This document shows, piece after piece, positions 8,525 through 17,315 of a stretch of DNA of 64,000 nucleotides. A model generated the notes under the pieces. The model worked only from the letters and a program-made list of their open reading frames with translations, made no database searches and was not told the DNA's origin. The DNA comes from Robiginitomaculum sp. (GTDB taxonomy: Bacteria > Pseudomonadota > Alphaproteobacteria > Caulobacterales > Maricaulaceae). Numbering within the stretch: position 1 is the stretch's first letter; each line of letters begins with the position of its first letter. Made by a program: the position numbers and the translations under genes. The stretch spans positions 1-64,000 of the forward strand of contig JAJFFT010000003.1 of assembly GCA_021776525.1 (NCBI GenBank), given 5' to 3'.

Positions 8525-9307
8525 ATGGAAGTTACAATGTCGCGTCGGGCGCTTATTCGTGGTCTTGCTGCAGGGACTGTGGTGCCAATGGCGGCTAGTG
8601 GTTGTGCCACAAACCCCGAAACCGGGCGTTCGCAATTCATGCTGGTTTCCCAGGGGCAATTGGCCAAACTGTCTGCCAGTGCCTGGTCAGATGTCAAAGA
8701 AGAAACGCCGGTGTCCATTGATCCAAGGCTGAATGGCCAGTTGCGCCGTGTGGGCCAGCGGATTGCTCGGGGTGCAAACCGTCAGAACGAAAACTGGGAA
8801 TATGCGGTTTTTGATACAGATGAGAAAAATGCCTTTGTGATGCCCGGCGGCAAGGTCGGCTTTTATCGAGGCATTATGGAATTTACCGAAAATGATGACC
8901 AGATTGCCGCCATTATGGGCCATGAAACCGGCCATGTAACGGCGCGCCATGCGGCCGAACGCTACAGCCAGCAAATGGCCGCCGGTGTGGGCTTGCAGGT
9001 TGCCAATGTTGCCTTGTCGCAAAGCGACCGTCGTTATAAAGGCGAAATTGCTGCGATATTGGGGGCCGGTATCCAGTTTGGTATTATTTTGCCTTTCTCG
9101 CGCAAACATGAACTGGAGGCCGATAAGCTGGGTGTGGATTACATGCACCGGGCCGGTTATGACGTGCGCCAATCTGTTCGATTGTGGGAACGCATGGGGG
9201 CAGAAGGCGGCGGCCGCCGCCCACCCGAGCTGCTCTCGACGCACCCATCACCGCAAACAAGGGTGCGCGAACTGGACGCCTATATTCGCCAGCGCGGGTA
9301 TGCATAA
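8525..9307 (+). CDS. M48 family zinc metallopeptidase, lipoprotein
   Basis: This is a periplasmic M48 peptidase of the BepA/LoiP type. The zinc motif HETGH is at residues 133-137, and the third ligand Glu is in HELEADKLG near residue 197. The N-terminus has SRRALIRGLA followed by a hydrophobic stretch and a lipobox ASGC (Cys27). This looks like a twin-arginine-style or Sec lipoprotein signal. AAAAGGAG seven bases before the ATG fixes the start. The LSTHPS motif near the C-terminus is typical. It probably acts in outer-membrane protein quality control. It is the last gene before tRNA-His. Confidence 0.9.
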   Translation: MEVTMSRRALIRGLAAGTVVPMAASGCATNPETGRSQFMLVSQGQLAKLSASAWSDVKEETPVSIDPRLNGQLRRVGQRIARGANRQNENWEYAVFDTDEKNAFVMPGGKVGFYRGIMEFTENDDQIAAIMGHETGHVTARHAAERYSQQMAAGVGLQVANVALSQSDRRYKGEIAAILGAGIQFGIILPFSRKHELEADKLGVDYMHRAGYDVRQSVRLWERMGAEGGGRRPPELLSTHPSPQTRVRELDAYIRQRGYA

Positions 9308-9377
9308 ACTGCACAGACCATCTTGCCCTGCGCCGGGGGACGCATTAGGTTCCGCGCCCGCACGACAATGATAATGT

Positions 9378-9454
9378 GCCGCCTTAGCTCAGTTGGTTAG
9401 AGCGCCGGTTTGTGGAACCGGAGGTCCTTGGTTCGAGACCAAGAGGCGGTACCA
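9378..9454 (+). tRNA. tRNA-His (anticodon GTG)
   Basis: A complete cloverleaf with encoded CCA is present. The acceptor stem is GCCGCCT pairing AGGCGGT, the D arm is GCTC..GAGC, the anticodon stem CCGGT/ACCGG has loop TTGTGGA, and the T arm is CTTGG/CCAAG with TTCGAGA. The first base pair is a G1-U72 wobble and the discriminator is A73. There is no encoded G-1 facing C73, unlike in most bacterial tRNA-His. This is the arrangement known from a large group of alphaproteobacteria that use a divergent HisRS. Confidence 0.97.
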
Positions 9455-9460
9455 TTGCCC

Positions 9461-9519
9461 TCGTCCTATCGCGACGCCAAGGCTCGCTGTTTGAGGACGT
9501 TTTCTTCGTCCTATCGCGA
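9461..9519 (+). repeat. 14-base direct repeat after tRNA-His
   Basis: The word TCGTCCTATCGCGA occurs at 9461-9474 and again at 9506-9519, 45 bases apart, in the gap between the tRNA and the M16 peptidase gene. It could be a small slippage duplication or a pair of binding sites. There is no further evidence. Confidence 0.6.
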
Positions 9520-9620
9520 TGCGGCCCTTTCGTCAGGCCAAGCCTTGATGTTCTTTAACTTTACCAATTCTGCTGCCCGCTTATGATGGTCAAAATTGAC
9601 CTGTGTGATTGGGATAAAGA

Positions 9621-12503
9621 ATGACGATGCGGTTTGTATGTGGTGCTGTTGCGGTTCTGGTGTTGGCGGGGTGTCAAAACGACAACTCTTCGGTGCAGAC
9701 AGATGTTTCCCAGGCTTTGCCTGCTGGTGTGACACTGGTTGAAAGCGTTGCCAGAAAAGGCGACGAAATCTCCATTCCCTATACCAAATATCGTCTGGAT
9801 AATGGCCTGACGGTGGTCTTGCACGAAGATCATTCTGACCCATTGGTGCATGTTGATGTGACCTATCATGTCGGTTCGGCCCGCGAAGATGTTGGCAAGT
9901 CTGGTTTTGCACATTTTTTTGAACATATGATGTTTCAAGGCTCTGAACATGTGGGTGACGAGCAGCACTTTAAGATCATTTCCGAATCAGGTGGGACGTT
10001 GAACGGCAGCACCAACACCGATCGCACCAATTATTATGAAACCATTCCCAACAACCAGCTGGAAAAAATCCTCTGGCTGGAGGCCGATCGCATGGGTTTT
10101 TTGCTGCCCGCGGTGACCCAGGAAAAATTTGAAGTTCAACGGGAAACCGTCAAAAACGAACGTGGCCAGAGCTATGACAACCGTCCCTATGGTTTGTTGA
10201 GCGAACGGGTCAATGAAGCTCTGTTTCCCGAAGGGCATCCTTATTCCTGGCAAACCATTGGTTATATTGAAGATTTGAACCGCGTTGATGTTAATGATCT
10301 GAAACAGTTTTTTCTGCGCTGGTATGGTCCCAATAATGCGGTTCTGACCATTGGCGGGGATCTGGATCAGGCAAAAACACTGGCATGGATTGTTAAATAT
10401 TTTGGCTCTATTCCACGCGGGCCGGATGTAGACATGCCTGAAAAACCTGTCGTTACGCTGGACGCTGACCGCTATATTTCAATGGAAGATAATGTGTCCT
10501 TGCCTCTGGTTTATATGGCCTGGCCAACGGTTTCGGTCTTGCATCCCGATGAAGCGCCGCTGGATGTGCTGATGTCTATTTTGGGGACCGGAAAGACCTC
10601 GTTATTGTATAAAAATATGGTCAAAAACGGGTTTGCCGTACAGGCCAGCGCAGGGCATGGGTGTTCCGAGCTGTCCTGCCAGTTTACGCTTTATGCTTTG
10701 CCCAATCCGGCCAGCGGGAAGTCACTGGCCGACCTTGAAAAAATTGCCCGCGACTCGCTGATTGAATTTGAAAGCCGGGGCGTCATGGATGACGATCTGA
10801 CCCGCGTGAAAGCCGGTATCGTTTCAAGCATGATCTATGGTCTGGAAAGTGTCAGCGGCAAGGTGAGCCAATTGGCCTCCTACCAGACATTTACCGCCAA
10901 TCCCAATTATATTGGCAAGGATGTGGCCCGTTATGAAAACGTCACCAAAGATGACGTGATGCGGGTTTATGCCCAATATATCAAAGATAAGCCCGCAGTG
11001 ATTATGAGCATCGTGCCCAATGGACAGGGCCAGATGATCGCTCATGAAGACACTTGGCAACGCCATCAGCGCACATTGCCAGAACATCAGAAAATTGATG
11101 CAGACAGTTTGAATGTGCGGATCGCTCATGATGATTTTGATCGTAATATCCAGCCCGCTGCCGGGGCCAATCCGGCCTTGAAACTCCCGCCGATCTGGCG
11201 CAGCACATTGGCCAATGATGTTGCGGTTCTGGGTGCACTTAACGATGAAGCACCGACGATGACAATCGCTTTGCGTATTCCCGCAGGGCACAAAGCAGAT
11301 CCGCTGGACAAGCTTGGTCTGGCCCAGATGACCGCGGCCATGATGGACGAGGCGACGACGCAATCAACCAATGAGGAATTGAGCAACAGGCTGCAAAAAT
11401 TGGGCTCTTCGGTCAGTTTTTCGGCAGGTGATAACTACACGACGCTAAACATTCGCTCCTTGACCAAAAACCTTGATGAAACTCTGGTCATTGCGGCTGA
11501 GAAACTGTTCTTTCCAAAGTTTGACCAAGCCGATTTTGACCGTGCCAAAGCCCAGACCTTGCAGGCCATCGAGGCCGGAAAGAAAAACCCGGCCGGCACC
11601 GCGACCAACGTCTTTCGCCAATTGGTGTACGGCCGAGACAATGCCTTTTCCTGGCCGGGTCTTGGTGTCGCGACAACCGTGCAAACGATGACCCTTGACG
11701 ATGTGAAGGCCTTTCACGCGGCCCGTTATTCGCCCAAAGGTGCCACAATTATTGTTGTTGGTAACTTGCCCAAGGGCGCGGTTTTGCAAAAGCTGAAGGC
11801 CTTTGAACGCTGGAGCGGACAAGCCGTTTCGCAAACGGCCATCAAGCCGTTTCCAAAACTTGCCGGCGGGACCTTATACCTGATCGATAAACCGGGCGCC
11901 GCCCAATCCGAAATCCGCTTGGGCAAACGGGCACTGACCTATGATGCCACGGGAGAATATTATCGCGCCGGCCTGATGAACTATAACCTGGGCAGTGCCT
12001 TTAACAGTCGCATCAATATCAATTTGCGTGAAGACAAGGGCTATACCTATGGGGCGCGCTCTGACTTTACGGCGGACCATGATGCCGGGCGCTTTACCGC
12101 ACAGGCCGGGGTGCGGGCCAATGTCACCGATAAATCCATTATCGAGTTCGAGAAAGAGATCGCCGGGTTTGCGGCTGATGGTCTGCGCGATGACGAGCTG
12201 GTGTTTTTGAAAAGCGCGCTTGGCCAACGTGATGCCAGAGCCTATGAAACGCCGTCTCAAAAGGCGTCTCTGTTGGGACGAATTTCGGCTTTCGATCTGC
12301 CTGATGATTTCGCTGACCAGCAAAGTGCCATACTGGCGGATATCCAAAAAGAAGAGCTGGACGCATTAGCGGCTAAACTGTTGACTCTGGATGATATGAT
12401 CCTTGTGGTGGTTGGCGATAAGGCAAGCATTTTGCCGGGCCTTCAGGCGTTGGGCCACCCCATTGTCGAACTGGATGAAGAGGGCAACCTGGTCGAAAAT
12501 TAA
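9621..12503 (+). CDS. M16 family zinc peptidase, two-domain, lipoprotein
   Basis: This large protein (960 residues) has two M16 halves. The active N-terminal half has the inverted zinc motif HFFEH at residues 98-102 with the distal Glu in NERGQS near 178. The C-terminal half (from about 520) lacks the zinc motif and carries the supporting RxNxxLRExxGYTYG pattern. A signal peptide ends in the lipobox LAGC (Cys18), so it should be tethered in the periplasm. Members degrade peptides or process proteins. The ATG has only a weak ribosome site. Its last four bases overlap the end of the convergent gene. Confidence 0.9.
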   Translation: MTMRFVCGAVAVLVLAGCQNDNSSVQTDVSQALPAGVTLVESVARKGDEISIPYTKYRLDNGLTVVLHEDHSDPLVHVDVTYHVGSAREDVGKSGFAHFFEHMMFQGSEHVGDEQHFKIISESGGTLNGSTNTDRTNYYETIPNNQLEKILWLEADRMGFLLPAVTQEKFEVQRETVKNERGQSYDNRPYGLLSERVNEALFPEGHPYSWQTIGYIEDLNRVDVNDLKQFFLRWYGPNNAVLTIGGDLDQAKTLAWIVKYFGSIPRGPDVDMPEKPVVTLDADRYISMEDNVSLPLVYMAWPTVSVLHPDEAPLDVLMSILGTGKTSLLYKNMVKNGFAVQASAGHGCSELSCQFTLYALPNPASGKSLADLEKIARDSLIEFESRGVMDDDLTRVKAGIVSSMIYGLESVSGKVSQLASYQTFTANPNYIGKDVARYENVTKDDVMRVYAQYIKDKPAVIMSIVPNGQGQMIAHEDTWQRHQRTLPEHQKIDADSLNVRIAHDDFDRNIQPAAGANPALKLPPIWRSTLANDVAVLGALNDEAPTMTIALRIPAGHKADPLDKLGLAQMTAAMMDEATTQSTNEELSNRLQKLGSSVSFSAGDNYTTLNIRSLTKNLDETLVIAAEKLFFPKFDQADFDRAKAQTLQAIEAGKKNPAGTATNVFRQLVYGRDNAFSWPGLGVATTVQTMTLDDVKAFHAARYSPKGATIIVVGNLPKGAVLQKLKAFERWSGQAVSQTAIKPFPKLAGGTLYLIDKPGAAQSEIRLGKRALTYDATGEYYRAGLMNYNLGSAFNSRININLREDKGYTYGARSDFTADHDAGRFTAQAGVRANVTDKSIIEFEKEIAGFAADGLRDDELVFLKSALGQRDARAYETPSQKASLLGRISAFDLPDDFADQQSAILADIQKEELDALAAKLLTLDDMILVVVGDKASILPGLQALGHPIVELDEEGNLVEN

Positions 12504-13021
12504 GGCTCAACCGGCTCCGTTTTTTCAACTTTTTCAAACGCCTTGATGCGCGTGGTAAACTCGTCGGCCAGATCATTGGGGATCGGGAATGTCAGATGAT
12601 ATTGGCTGATTTTCCAGCCATCTTTGCCGCGTACCAAAACCCCGGTGCCGCGGCTGGTTCCATAATTCTGGCTATCCAGAACTTCGTCAAACCAGGCGGT
12701 ATTACCTGTTGGTGATACAGAGATGTGACGGTTGCGTTTGGTATAAACCCAGCCCTTGCCCTGATTAAAATATGGCAGGGCATAGCCTTTGAATTCATCA
12801 ATGCTCCAGCGTTCGGAAACATCGGTGCCCATATAAACGGCATCAGGCGCAAAGAGCGCAAAATACGCATCGCCTTTGGCCGCAGCGGCGTTGGCGTGCA
12901 GGCTGTTCAGGACCTGATCAACGCCGTCAATCTGTGCTTGGCGATCAAGGCGTGGCGGGGCGTGTTCAGTGCAGGCACTTGCCAAAATTGCAACACTGAT
13001 TAAGGCACAAAACATGCGCAT
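12500..13021 (-). CDS. SnoaL/NTF2-like (DUF4440-type) lipoprotein
   Basis: This protein of 173 residues has a lipoprotein signal ending ASAC (Cys17) and an NTF2-like fold. Typical features are the helix DGVDQVLNSLHANAAAAKGDAYFALFAPDAVYMG, the WSIDEFKGYALPYF segment and the strand pair ISVSPTGNTAWFDEVLD, ending in GWKISQYHLTFPIP. Domains of this kind bind small ligands or serve as scaffolds; catalysis cannot be shown. GGGGAC precedes the ATG. It is convergent with, and overlaps by four bases, the M16 peptidase gene. Confidence 0.75.
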   Translation of the reverse strand: MRMFCALISVAILASACTEHAPPRLDRQAQIDGVDQVLNSLHANAAAAKGDAYFALFAPDAVYMGTDVSERWSIDEFKGYALPYFNQGKGWVYTKRNRHISVSPTGNTAWFDEVLDSQNYGTSRGTGVLVRGKDGWKISQYHLTFPIPNDLADEFTTRIKAFEKVEKTEPVEP

Positions 13022-13056
13022 GATACCGTCCCCTTGTCATTGAATGGGCCCGAACC

Positions 13057-13464
13057 CTAGGATTCGCTGGCCTTTTTGGCTTTTTTCTCAGCGCGGGCTT
13101 TGGCTCTGGCCTCCATGTCTTTGGCGGCAATCGCCAGGGCTTCCTCGCGGTTGTCAACTTCTTCGATCCATTTGACCTGACACAGATTATCTTCGCTTTG
13201 AATGTGCTCGATAAAAGGCGGGCATGTGCGCTTATTGGCAAATGAGGTGACCAGGCGTGTGGAAAAACTGATGTCCCGGCAGGAACTGCGCATGGTTACC
13301 AGAAAGAGTTCTGAATTGGTCCGCCCTTTGATCAGAACATGATAATCATCAATGCTCTGAAACTCTCTAAGCGCGTGCGTGCGTACGCATTTGTTTTTAG
13401 ATTCTTCGGCCAGAACGGGTGTTCCCATAATGAAAACGCTTAAGACTGTGAGTAATAGACGCAT
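13057..13464 (-). CDS. Small secreted protein, DUF6491-like
   Basis: An exported protein of 135 residues with a Sec signal peptide cut near LAEES. The mature part has four cysteines (KCVRTHAL, SSCRDISF, TCPPF, LCQVKW) and the pattern of a short beta protein, followed by an Ala/Lys/Glu-rich helical tail. The cysteine-arginine spacing suggests the DUF6491 family, whose role is unknown to me. I start at ATG 13464, preceded by AGAGGA. It lies just upstream of the SnoaL-like lipoprotein gene in the same direction and may share its transcript. Confidence 0.6.
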   Translation of the reverse strand: MRLLLTVLSVFIMGTPVLAEESKNKCVRTHALREFQSIDDYHVLIKGRTNSELFLVTMRSSCRDISFSTRLVTSFANKRTCPPFIEHIQSEDNLCQVKWIEEVDNREEALAIAAKDMEARAKARAEKKAKKASES

Positions 13465-13545
13465 GGTCAAATATCCTCTTGCCGTCAGCCCAAAGCGACC
13501 ATATCACCAAAGCCTTACCTTTGCACGGATCATTTCAGAAACACC

Positions 13546-14688
13546 ATGACGGCTTCACAATTCCAATCGGTAAATCAGCGTGTGATCATTATTGGTGCAG
13601 GCCTTATGGGCCTGTGGCCAGCCTTGTTACTGGCCGAACGCGGCTGTGCTGTCACGGTTCTGGAGGCTGGTGCAATGGCCCGTGGTGCCAGCTGGGCAGC
13701 GGCCGGTATGCTGGCTCCGGGCAGTGAAGCTGGGGAAGCCGAACAAGGGCCCCCGCTTCTGGATGAGTTCGGGGTCCACAGCCTTGGGATGTGGGCCGAT
13801 TGGGCAGCGCGGTTTACTGGTGCAGGTCACCAGATCAGTTGGCGGCCCAAAGGCGGTCTGCTGGTTGCTTTTGATGAAACCAGCATGGCGCAATTGAACA
13901 AGACTGAAAATGCCGCCCGGCAACTGGGTCTGGCGAGCGAAGTTCTTGATCCGGCACAGGCCCGGCTATGCGAACCGGGTTTGGATACTCGCATTCTTGG
14001 TGCCCTGAAAATCGCTGACGAGGCCAGTGTCGATCCGCGCTGCGTTCTGTTGGCATTACAAGATTTGCTGGATCAGGCCGGGGGTAAAATTCATTATAAT
14101 TTTTCCGTTCAGGGTATTGAAACAAAAGGCGAGGCGCTGCGCGTAGCGTGCGCCAACGGGGCAGTTTTTGATGCTGATCAATTGGTCATTGCGGCTGGGT
14201 TTGCGGCTGGAAATATTGACGGAATTTCTGAATTAAACAATGCAATTCAACCGGTTAAGGGTCAAATGCTGTCTTTGAGTGCCGCCTCTGTTCCGTTGGG
14301 CGCGGTTATGCGCAATCACCAGACATATATCGTGCCGCGCAATGATGGCACGGTGATCATTGGGGCGACGTCTGAACCGGGGCTAAGTGATACAAAGACC
14401 CAGGCCGAGGTGATCACCGCCCAGCACCAAAAGGCGGCCCACATTGTGCCGGCGCTGGCCCAGGCCCAATGCACAGACCGCTGGGCCGGTATTCGCCCGC
14501 ACAGCGTCGATGGCCTGCCCATTATTGGCCCAATGCGCCATTCTGGCCTGTTTGCCCATTGCGGCCACCATCGCAATGGTGTGCTGTTGGCTCCGGCCAG
14601 CGCGCAATTATTGTGTGACATGATGCTGGGCCAGGACGGCGGGCGGTTTGCCGGGGCTTTCCTGCCTGAGCGATTTTTGTCTTGTTAA
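13546..14688 (+). CDS. thiO: Glycine oxidase-like FAD amino-acid oxidase
   Basis: This D-amino-acid-oxidase-family flavoprotein (380 residues) would oxidise glycine to the imine used for the thiazole of thiamine. The FAD-binding motif VIIIGAGLMGL is at residues 13-23. GASWAAAGMLAP near 50 is diagnostic for ThiO, and the second half has GQMLSL, YIVPRNDGTVIIGATSE and GIRPHSVDGLPIIGP. No other thiamine gene or TPP riboswitch lies nearby, so the pathway assignment rests on similarity alone. The ATG lacks a strong ribosome site. Confidence 0.8.
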   Translation: MTASQFQSVNQRVIIIGAGLMGLWPALLLAERGCAVTVLEAGAMARGASWAAAGMLAPGSEAGEAEQGPPLLDEFGVHSLGMWADWAARFTGAGHQISWRPKGGLLVAFDETSMAQLNKTENAARQLGLASEVLDPAQARLCEPGLDTRILGALKIADEASVDPRCVLLALQDLLDQAGGKIHYNFSVQGIETKGEALRVACANGAVFDADQLVIAAGFAAGNIDGISELNNAIQPVKGQMLSLSAASVPLGAVMRNHQTYIVPRNDGTVIIGATSEPGLSDTKTQAEVITAQHQKAAHIVPALAQAQCTDRWAGIRPHSVDGLPIIGPMRHSGLFAHCGHHRNGVLLAPASAQLLCDMMLGQDGGRFAGAFLPERFLSC

Positions 14689-14746
14689 CCACAAGTTAGG
14701 GCAAATTGGCGCAAATTCTCACCGTCATTCATTATCTGGACCTGCC

Positions 14747-15616
14747 ATGACGGCCCCCATTACTGCTTTACCTGTTGCATTATCCAGCGCGCTGAAAAGC
14801 GCAGCCGGGCGTGCCGGCGTGTCATTTGACTTCATGGTGCGCACCGCGGTTCGCGAAAGTGGTCTGGACAGCAATGCCAAGGCCTCTACATCGTCTGCGG
14901 CGGGTTTGTTTCAGTTCGTTGAACAAACCTGGTTGAACATGGTGTCGCGCCATGGTGCCAGCCATGGCCTGGCCAAGGAAGCCGCCGCGGTTACACAAAA
15001 CGACAAGGGGCGTTTGAGCGTTGCCGACAAAGCCGAACAACAACGCATCTTAAATTTACGCTTTGATCCCAAGGTTTCGGCACAAATGGCCGGGGAGCTA
15101 ACTCGGGAAAATGCCCAAACCCTGCAACGCCATATTGGTCGTAAGCCAGAAGAGGCCGAGCTGTATATCGCGCACTTTATGGGGGCCGGGCAGGCGGCGG
15201 CCCTGATCAATGCGGCGGATGTTACGCCGGGGGCCAACGCATCCACTTTGTTCGCAAAAGAGGCCAAGGCCAACCGGGCCATTTTTTTTGAGGCCGATGG
15301 TCGCGCGCGTTCAGTCAGCGATGTGCTAAGCGGTTTAAAAAGCGCCCACAAGCCAAAAGACGCTACGCCGGCCGGTCTGAATACGGCCGCCGCCCAAGAT
15401 GTTGTAAATACGGCCACTCAAGTGGCGCCAACCCGTCCCGGCTCAACTCATGCACCGTTTCTGCGGGCCTTTGGTGCGCCGATCCTGCATCTTAGCCCGG
15501 CCATCATCCAGATTTTGTCTGAACTGTCTGCGCCGGAACGCAGTGCCTCGGCCGAAACGCAGGAAACCCGCAACCAAAAACGAGATCGCCTGGATAATCC
15601 GGATCCACGGGTTTGA
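14747..15616 (+). CDS. Lytic transglycosylase (SLT domain)
   Basis: The protein of 289 residues starts directly with a soluble lysozyme-like transglycosylase domain. The catalytic Glu is in VRESGLDSNA (Glu37), followed by the usual SSAAGLFQFVEQTWL and, later, YIAHFMGAGQAAALI. The C-terminal third is a low-complexity Ala/Pro/Thr-rich tail. No clear signal peptide is visible. Flagellum-linked transglycosylases of alphaproteobacteria look like this, and the next gene and the flagellar operon nearby fit such a role, but that is inference. I take the ATG at 14747; a longer frame to 14648 overlaps thiO and is less likely. Confidence 0.8.
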   Translation: MTAPITALPVALSSALKSAAGRAGVSFDFMVRTAVRESGLDSNAKASTSSAAGLFQFVEQTWLNMVSRHGASHGLAKEAAAVTQNDKGRLSVADKAEQQRILNLRFDPKVSAQMAGELTRENAQTLQRHIGRKPEEAELYIAHFMGAGQAAALINAADVTPGANASTLFAKEAKANRAIFFEADGRARSVSDVLSGLKSAHKPKDATPAGLNTAAAQDVVNTATQVAPTRPGSTHAPFLRAFGAPILHLSPAIIQILSELSAPERSASAETQETRNQKRDRLDNPDPRV

Positions 15617-15695
15617 TGAATACCGGTTTGGCAAGACTTCTTTAAGCATAGCAGGCCACACTGCTCCATGAACACTAATCCCTATGAGGTTCTCA

Positions 15696-16841
15696 ATGTC
15701 CGTCTCAGCAATGCGTGCAAAACTTACCGAAGATGATGTCCGTCGCCTTGTCAAAGGCAAGACCGACGAAGAGCGCGCCGTTGCCGCTCATAAAATCTGC
15801 CGCAGTATTGATCAGGCACCGCTGTCCCGACAAGAGCGCCAAAGCGCCGAAGCGATTATGGAAATTATGGCGCGTGATGCCGCTGATCTGGTCCGTCGGT
15901 CACTGGCTGTGACGTTGAAAAACTCGCCGCATCTGCCGCGCCATCTGGCCAAAAAATTGGCTGAAGACATTGATTCAATTGCGTTTCCTATCATCTCATC
16001 TTCACCGTCTTTGACCGATGATGATCTGATCGATGTGGTCCGTTCAGGCGCGGCATTGCGCCAGGTCGCCGTGGCCAAACGCAAAACAGTTTCGACCAAG
16101 GTTGTTGGTGTTCTGGTTTCTGAAGGCCGCGAAGTCGCCGTGACGACGGCTTTGCGCAATAACAGCGCAGAGTTTGATACCGCTGCCTTTGATGTGGCGC
16201 TTGGCCGCTTTGGTGACCGTGCCAAAGTCACCGACGCCTTTATTGATCGCGCCGTTCTGCCGGTGAATGTTTCAGAAAAACTGGTCTCACTGATCAGCGA
16301 CGAAGCTATTGGCCGCTTGGTCAAACATCATGAATTGCCGCCGCAATTGGCCGTCGAACTGGCCGAAGGTGCCCGTGAACGGGCCACAATTGATCTGGTG
16401 GATCAGGCCGCACAGACCAAAGATATGCGCCGGTTTGTCCAACAATTGCATTTGAACGGACGGTTGGGACCATCCATCATCCTGCGCGGTTTATGCACCG
16501 GGCATATCCGCTTTGTTGAATGGGCATTGGCCGAACTGGCCGCCATACCACATCAACGGGCCTGGTTGATGGTCCATGATGCCGGATCGCTGGGCTTGCG
16601 GGCTATTTACGAACGTGCCGGCCTGCCGCAACGGCTATACCCGGCATTTCGCACTGGCGTCGATATTTTCCACGAAATGGAATATGATGGCGGCAGTGAA
16701 GACCGCGAACGCTTCTCGCAACGTATGATGGAGCGTGTTTTGACCAAGTTTCAGGCTTTGCCGCGTGAAGAGCTGGACTATCTGCTCGACAAGCTGGATG
16801 CCCGTGGTCAGGAACTGGCCAAAGAAGCCCACGCCGCCTAG
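15696..16841 (+). CDS. DUF2336 domain protein
   Basis: An all-helical cytoplasmic protein of 381 residues with the DUF2336 domain, made of repeated HEAT-like helix pairs. One stretch is ARDAADLVRRSLAVTLKNS, another LPRHLAKKLAEDIDSIAFPII, and several SLTDDDLIDVV-like turns follow. The ATG at 15696 has GAGG six bases upstream; an ATG twelve bases earlier is possible. The function is not established. In alphaproteobacteria such genes often lie near motility genes, and this one is next to the flagellar cluster. Confidence 0.8.
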   Translation: MSVSAMRAKLTEDDVRRLVKGKTDEERAVAAHKICRSIDQAPLSRQERQSAEAIMEIMARDAADLVRRSLAVTLKNSPHLPRHLAKKLAEDIDSIAFPIISSSPSLTDDDLIDVVRSGAALRQVAVAKRKTVSTKVVGVLVSEGREVAVTTALRNNSAEFDTAAFDVALGRFGDRAKVTDAFIDRAVLPVNVSEKLVSLISDEAIGRLVKHHELPPQLAVELAEGARERATIDLVDQAAQTKDMRRFVQQLHLNGRLGPSIILRGLCTGHIRFVEWALAELAAIPHQRAWLMVHDAGSLGLRAIYERAGLPQRLYPAFRTGVDIFHEMEYDGGSEDRERFSQRMMERVLTKFQALPREELDYLLDKLDARGQELAKEAHAA

Positions 16842-17315
16842 GTCTGATATCGCTTTGCGTGTTGCGCGTACGGCCAAGATACTTTTGAAATCACCCAACA
16901 TACCACGCGCCAAAAGGGCGTGGATAAACCTGTTCTTCCCCCGTTTTACGAAGGGGAAAAAAGGGTCAATATGCCATGTTTAAGGGGCGGTTTTGGGTCT
17001 GTTAGGGACGATTTAGGGGTAAATTAGGGGCGTTCAGAGGGGTGATAAGGGACCGTAATTGACCCTTGGACGACTATCCTTGGGATAGTTTCCCTGATGT
17101 CATTTCAAAGTCTATCCGAAGACTGTTGTGAATGTGTATGTTTCACACGGATTCCGGCGTGGGACTGGAACGGCATTATTATCTGGCGAGTGCGTGGTTA
17201 TGGCAGACTTATCCAACACCCACGCGGTTGGCGTATAGTCTATCCATAAGTCGAGGCACAACTGTAGGGACCTCGTGATGGTGCAGGCCAAATGACGAAT
17301 GTTGGTGTCGGTGGT
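16842..17315. other. Convergent gap with structured and G-tract DNA, no gene seen
   Basis: This is the space between the 3' end of the DUF2336 gene (+) and the 3' end of the hpt gene (-), 474 bases with no credible reading frame. It holds a hairpin CCACGC..GCGTGG (16903-16923) and a hairpin TTCCCC..GGGGAA (16937-16958). G-tracts recur every 10-12 bases from 16953 to 17051. There is an inverted repeat ACTATCC-TTG-GGATAGT (17073-17089). A nested stem GACTTAT/ATAAGTC (17206-17212, 17246-17252) encloses CCAAC/GTTGG. Much shorter gaps separate the other convergent pairs here. An unannotated small RNA or a protein-binding array is possible. Confidence 0.6.

Noticed and set aside
16765..16983. Small frames in the DUF2336-hpt gap
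   Set aside because: They start inside the DUF2336 gene or lack ribosome sites and show no protein-like composition.
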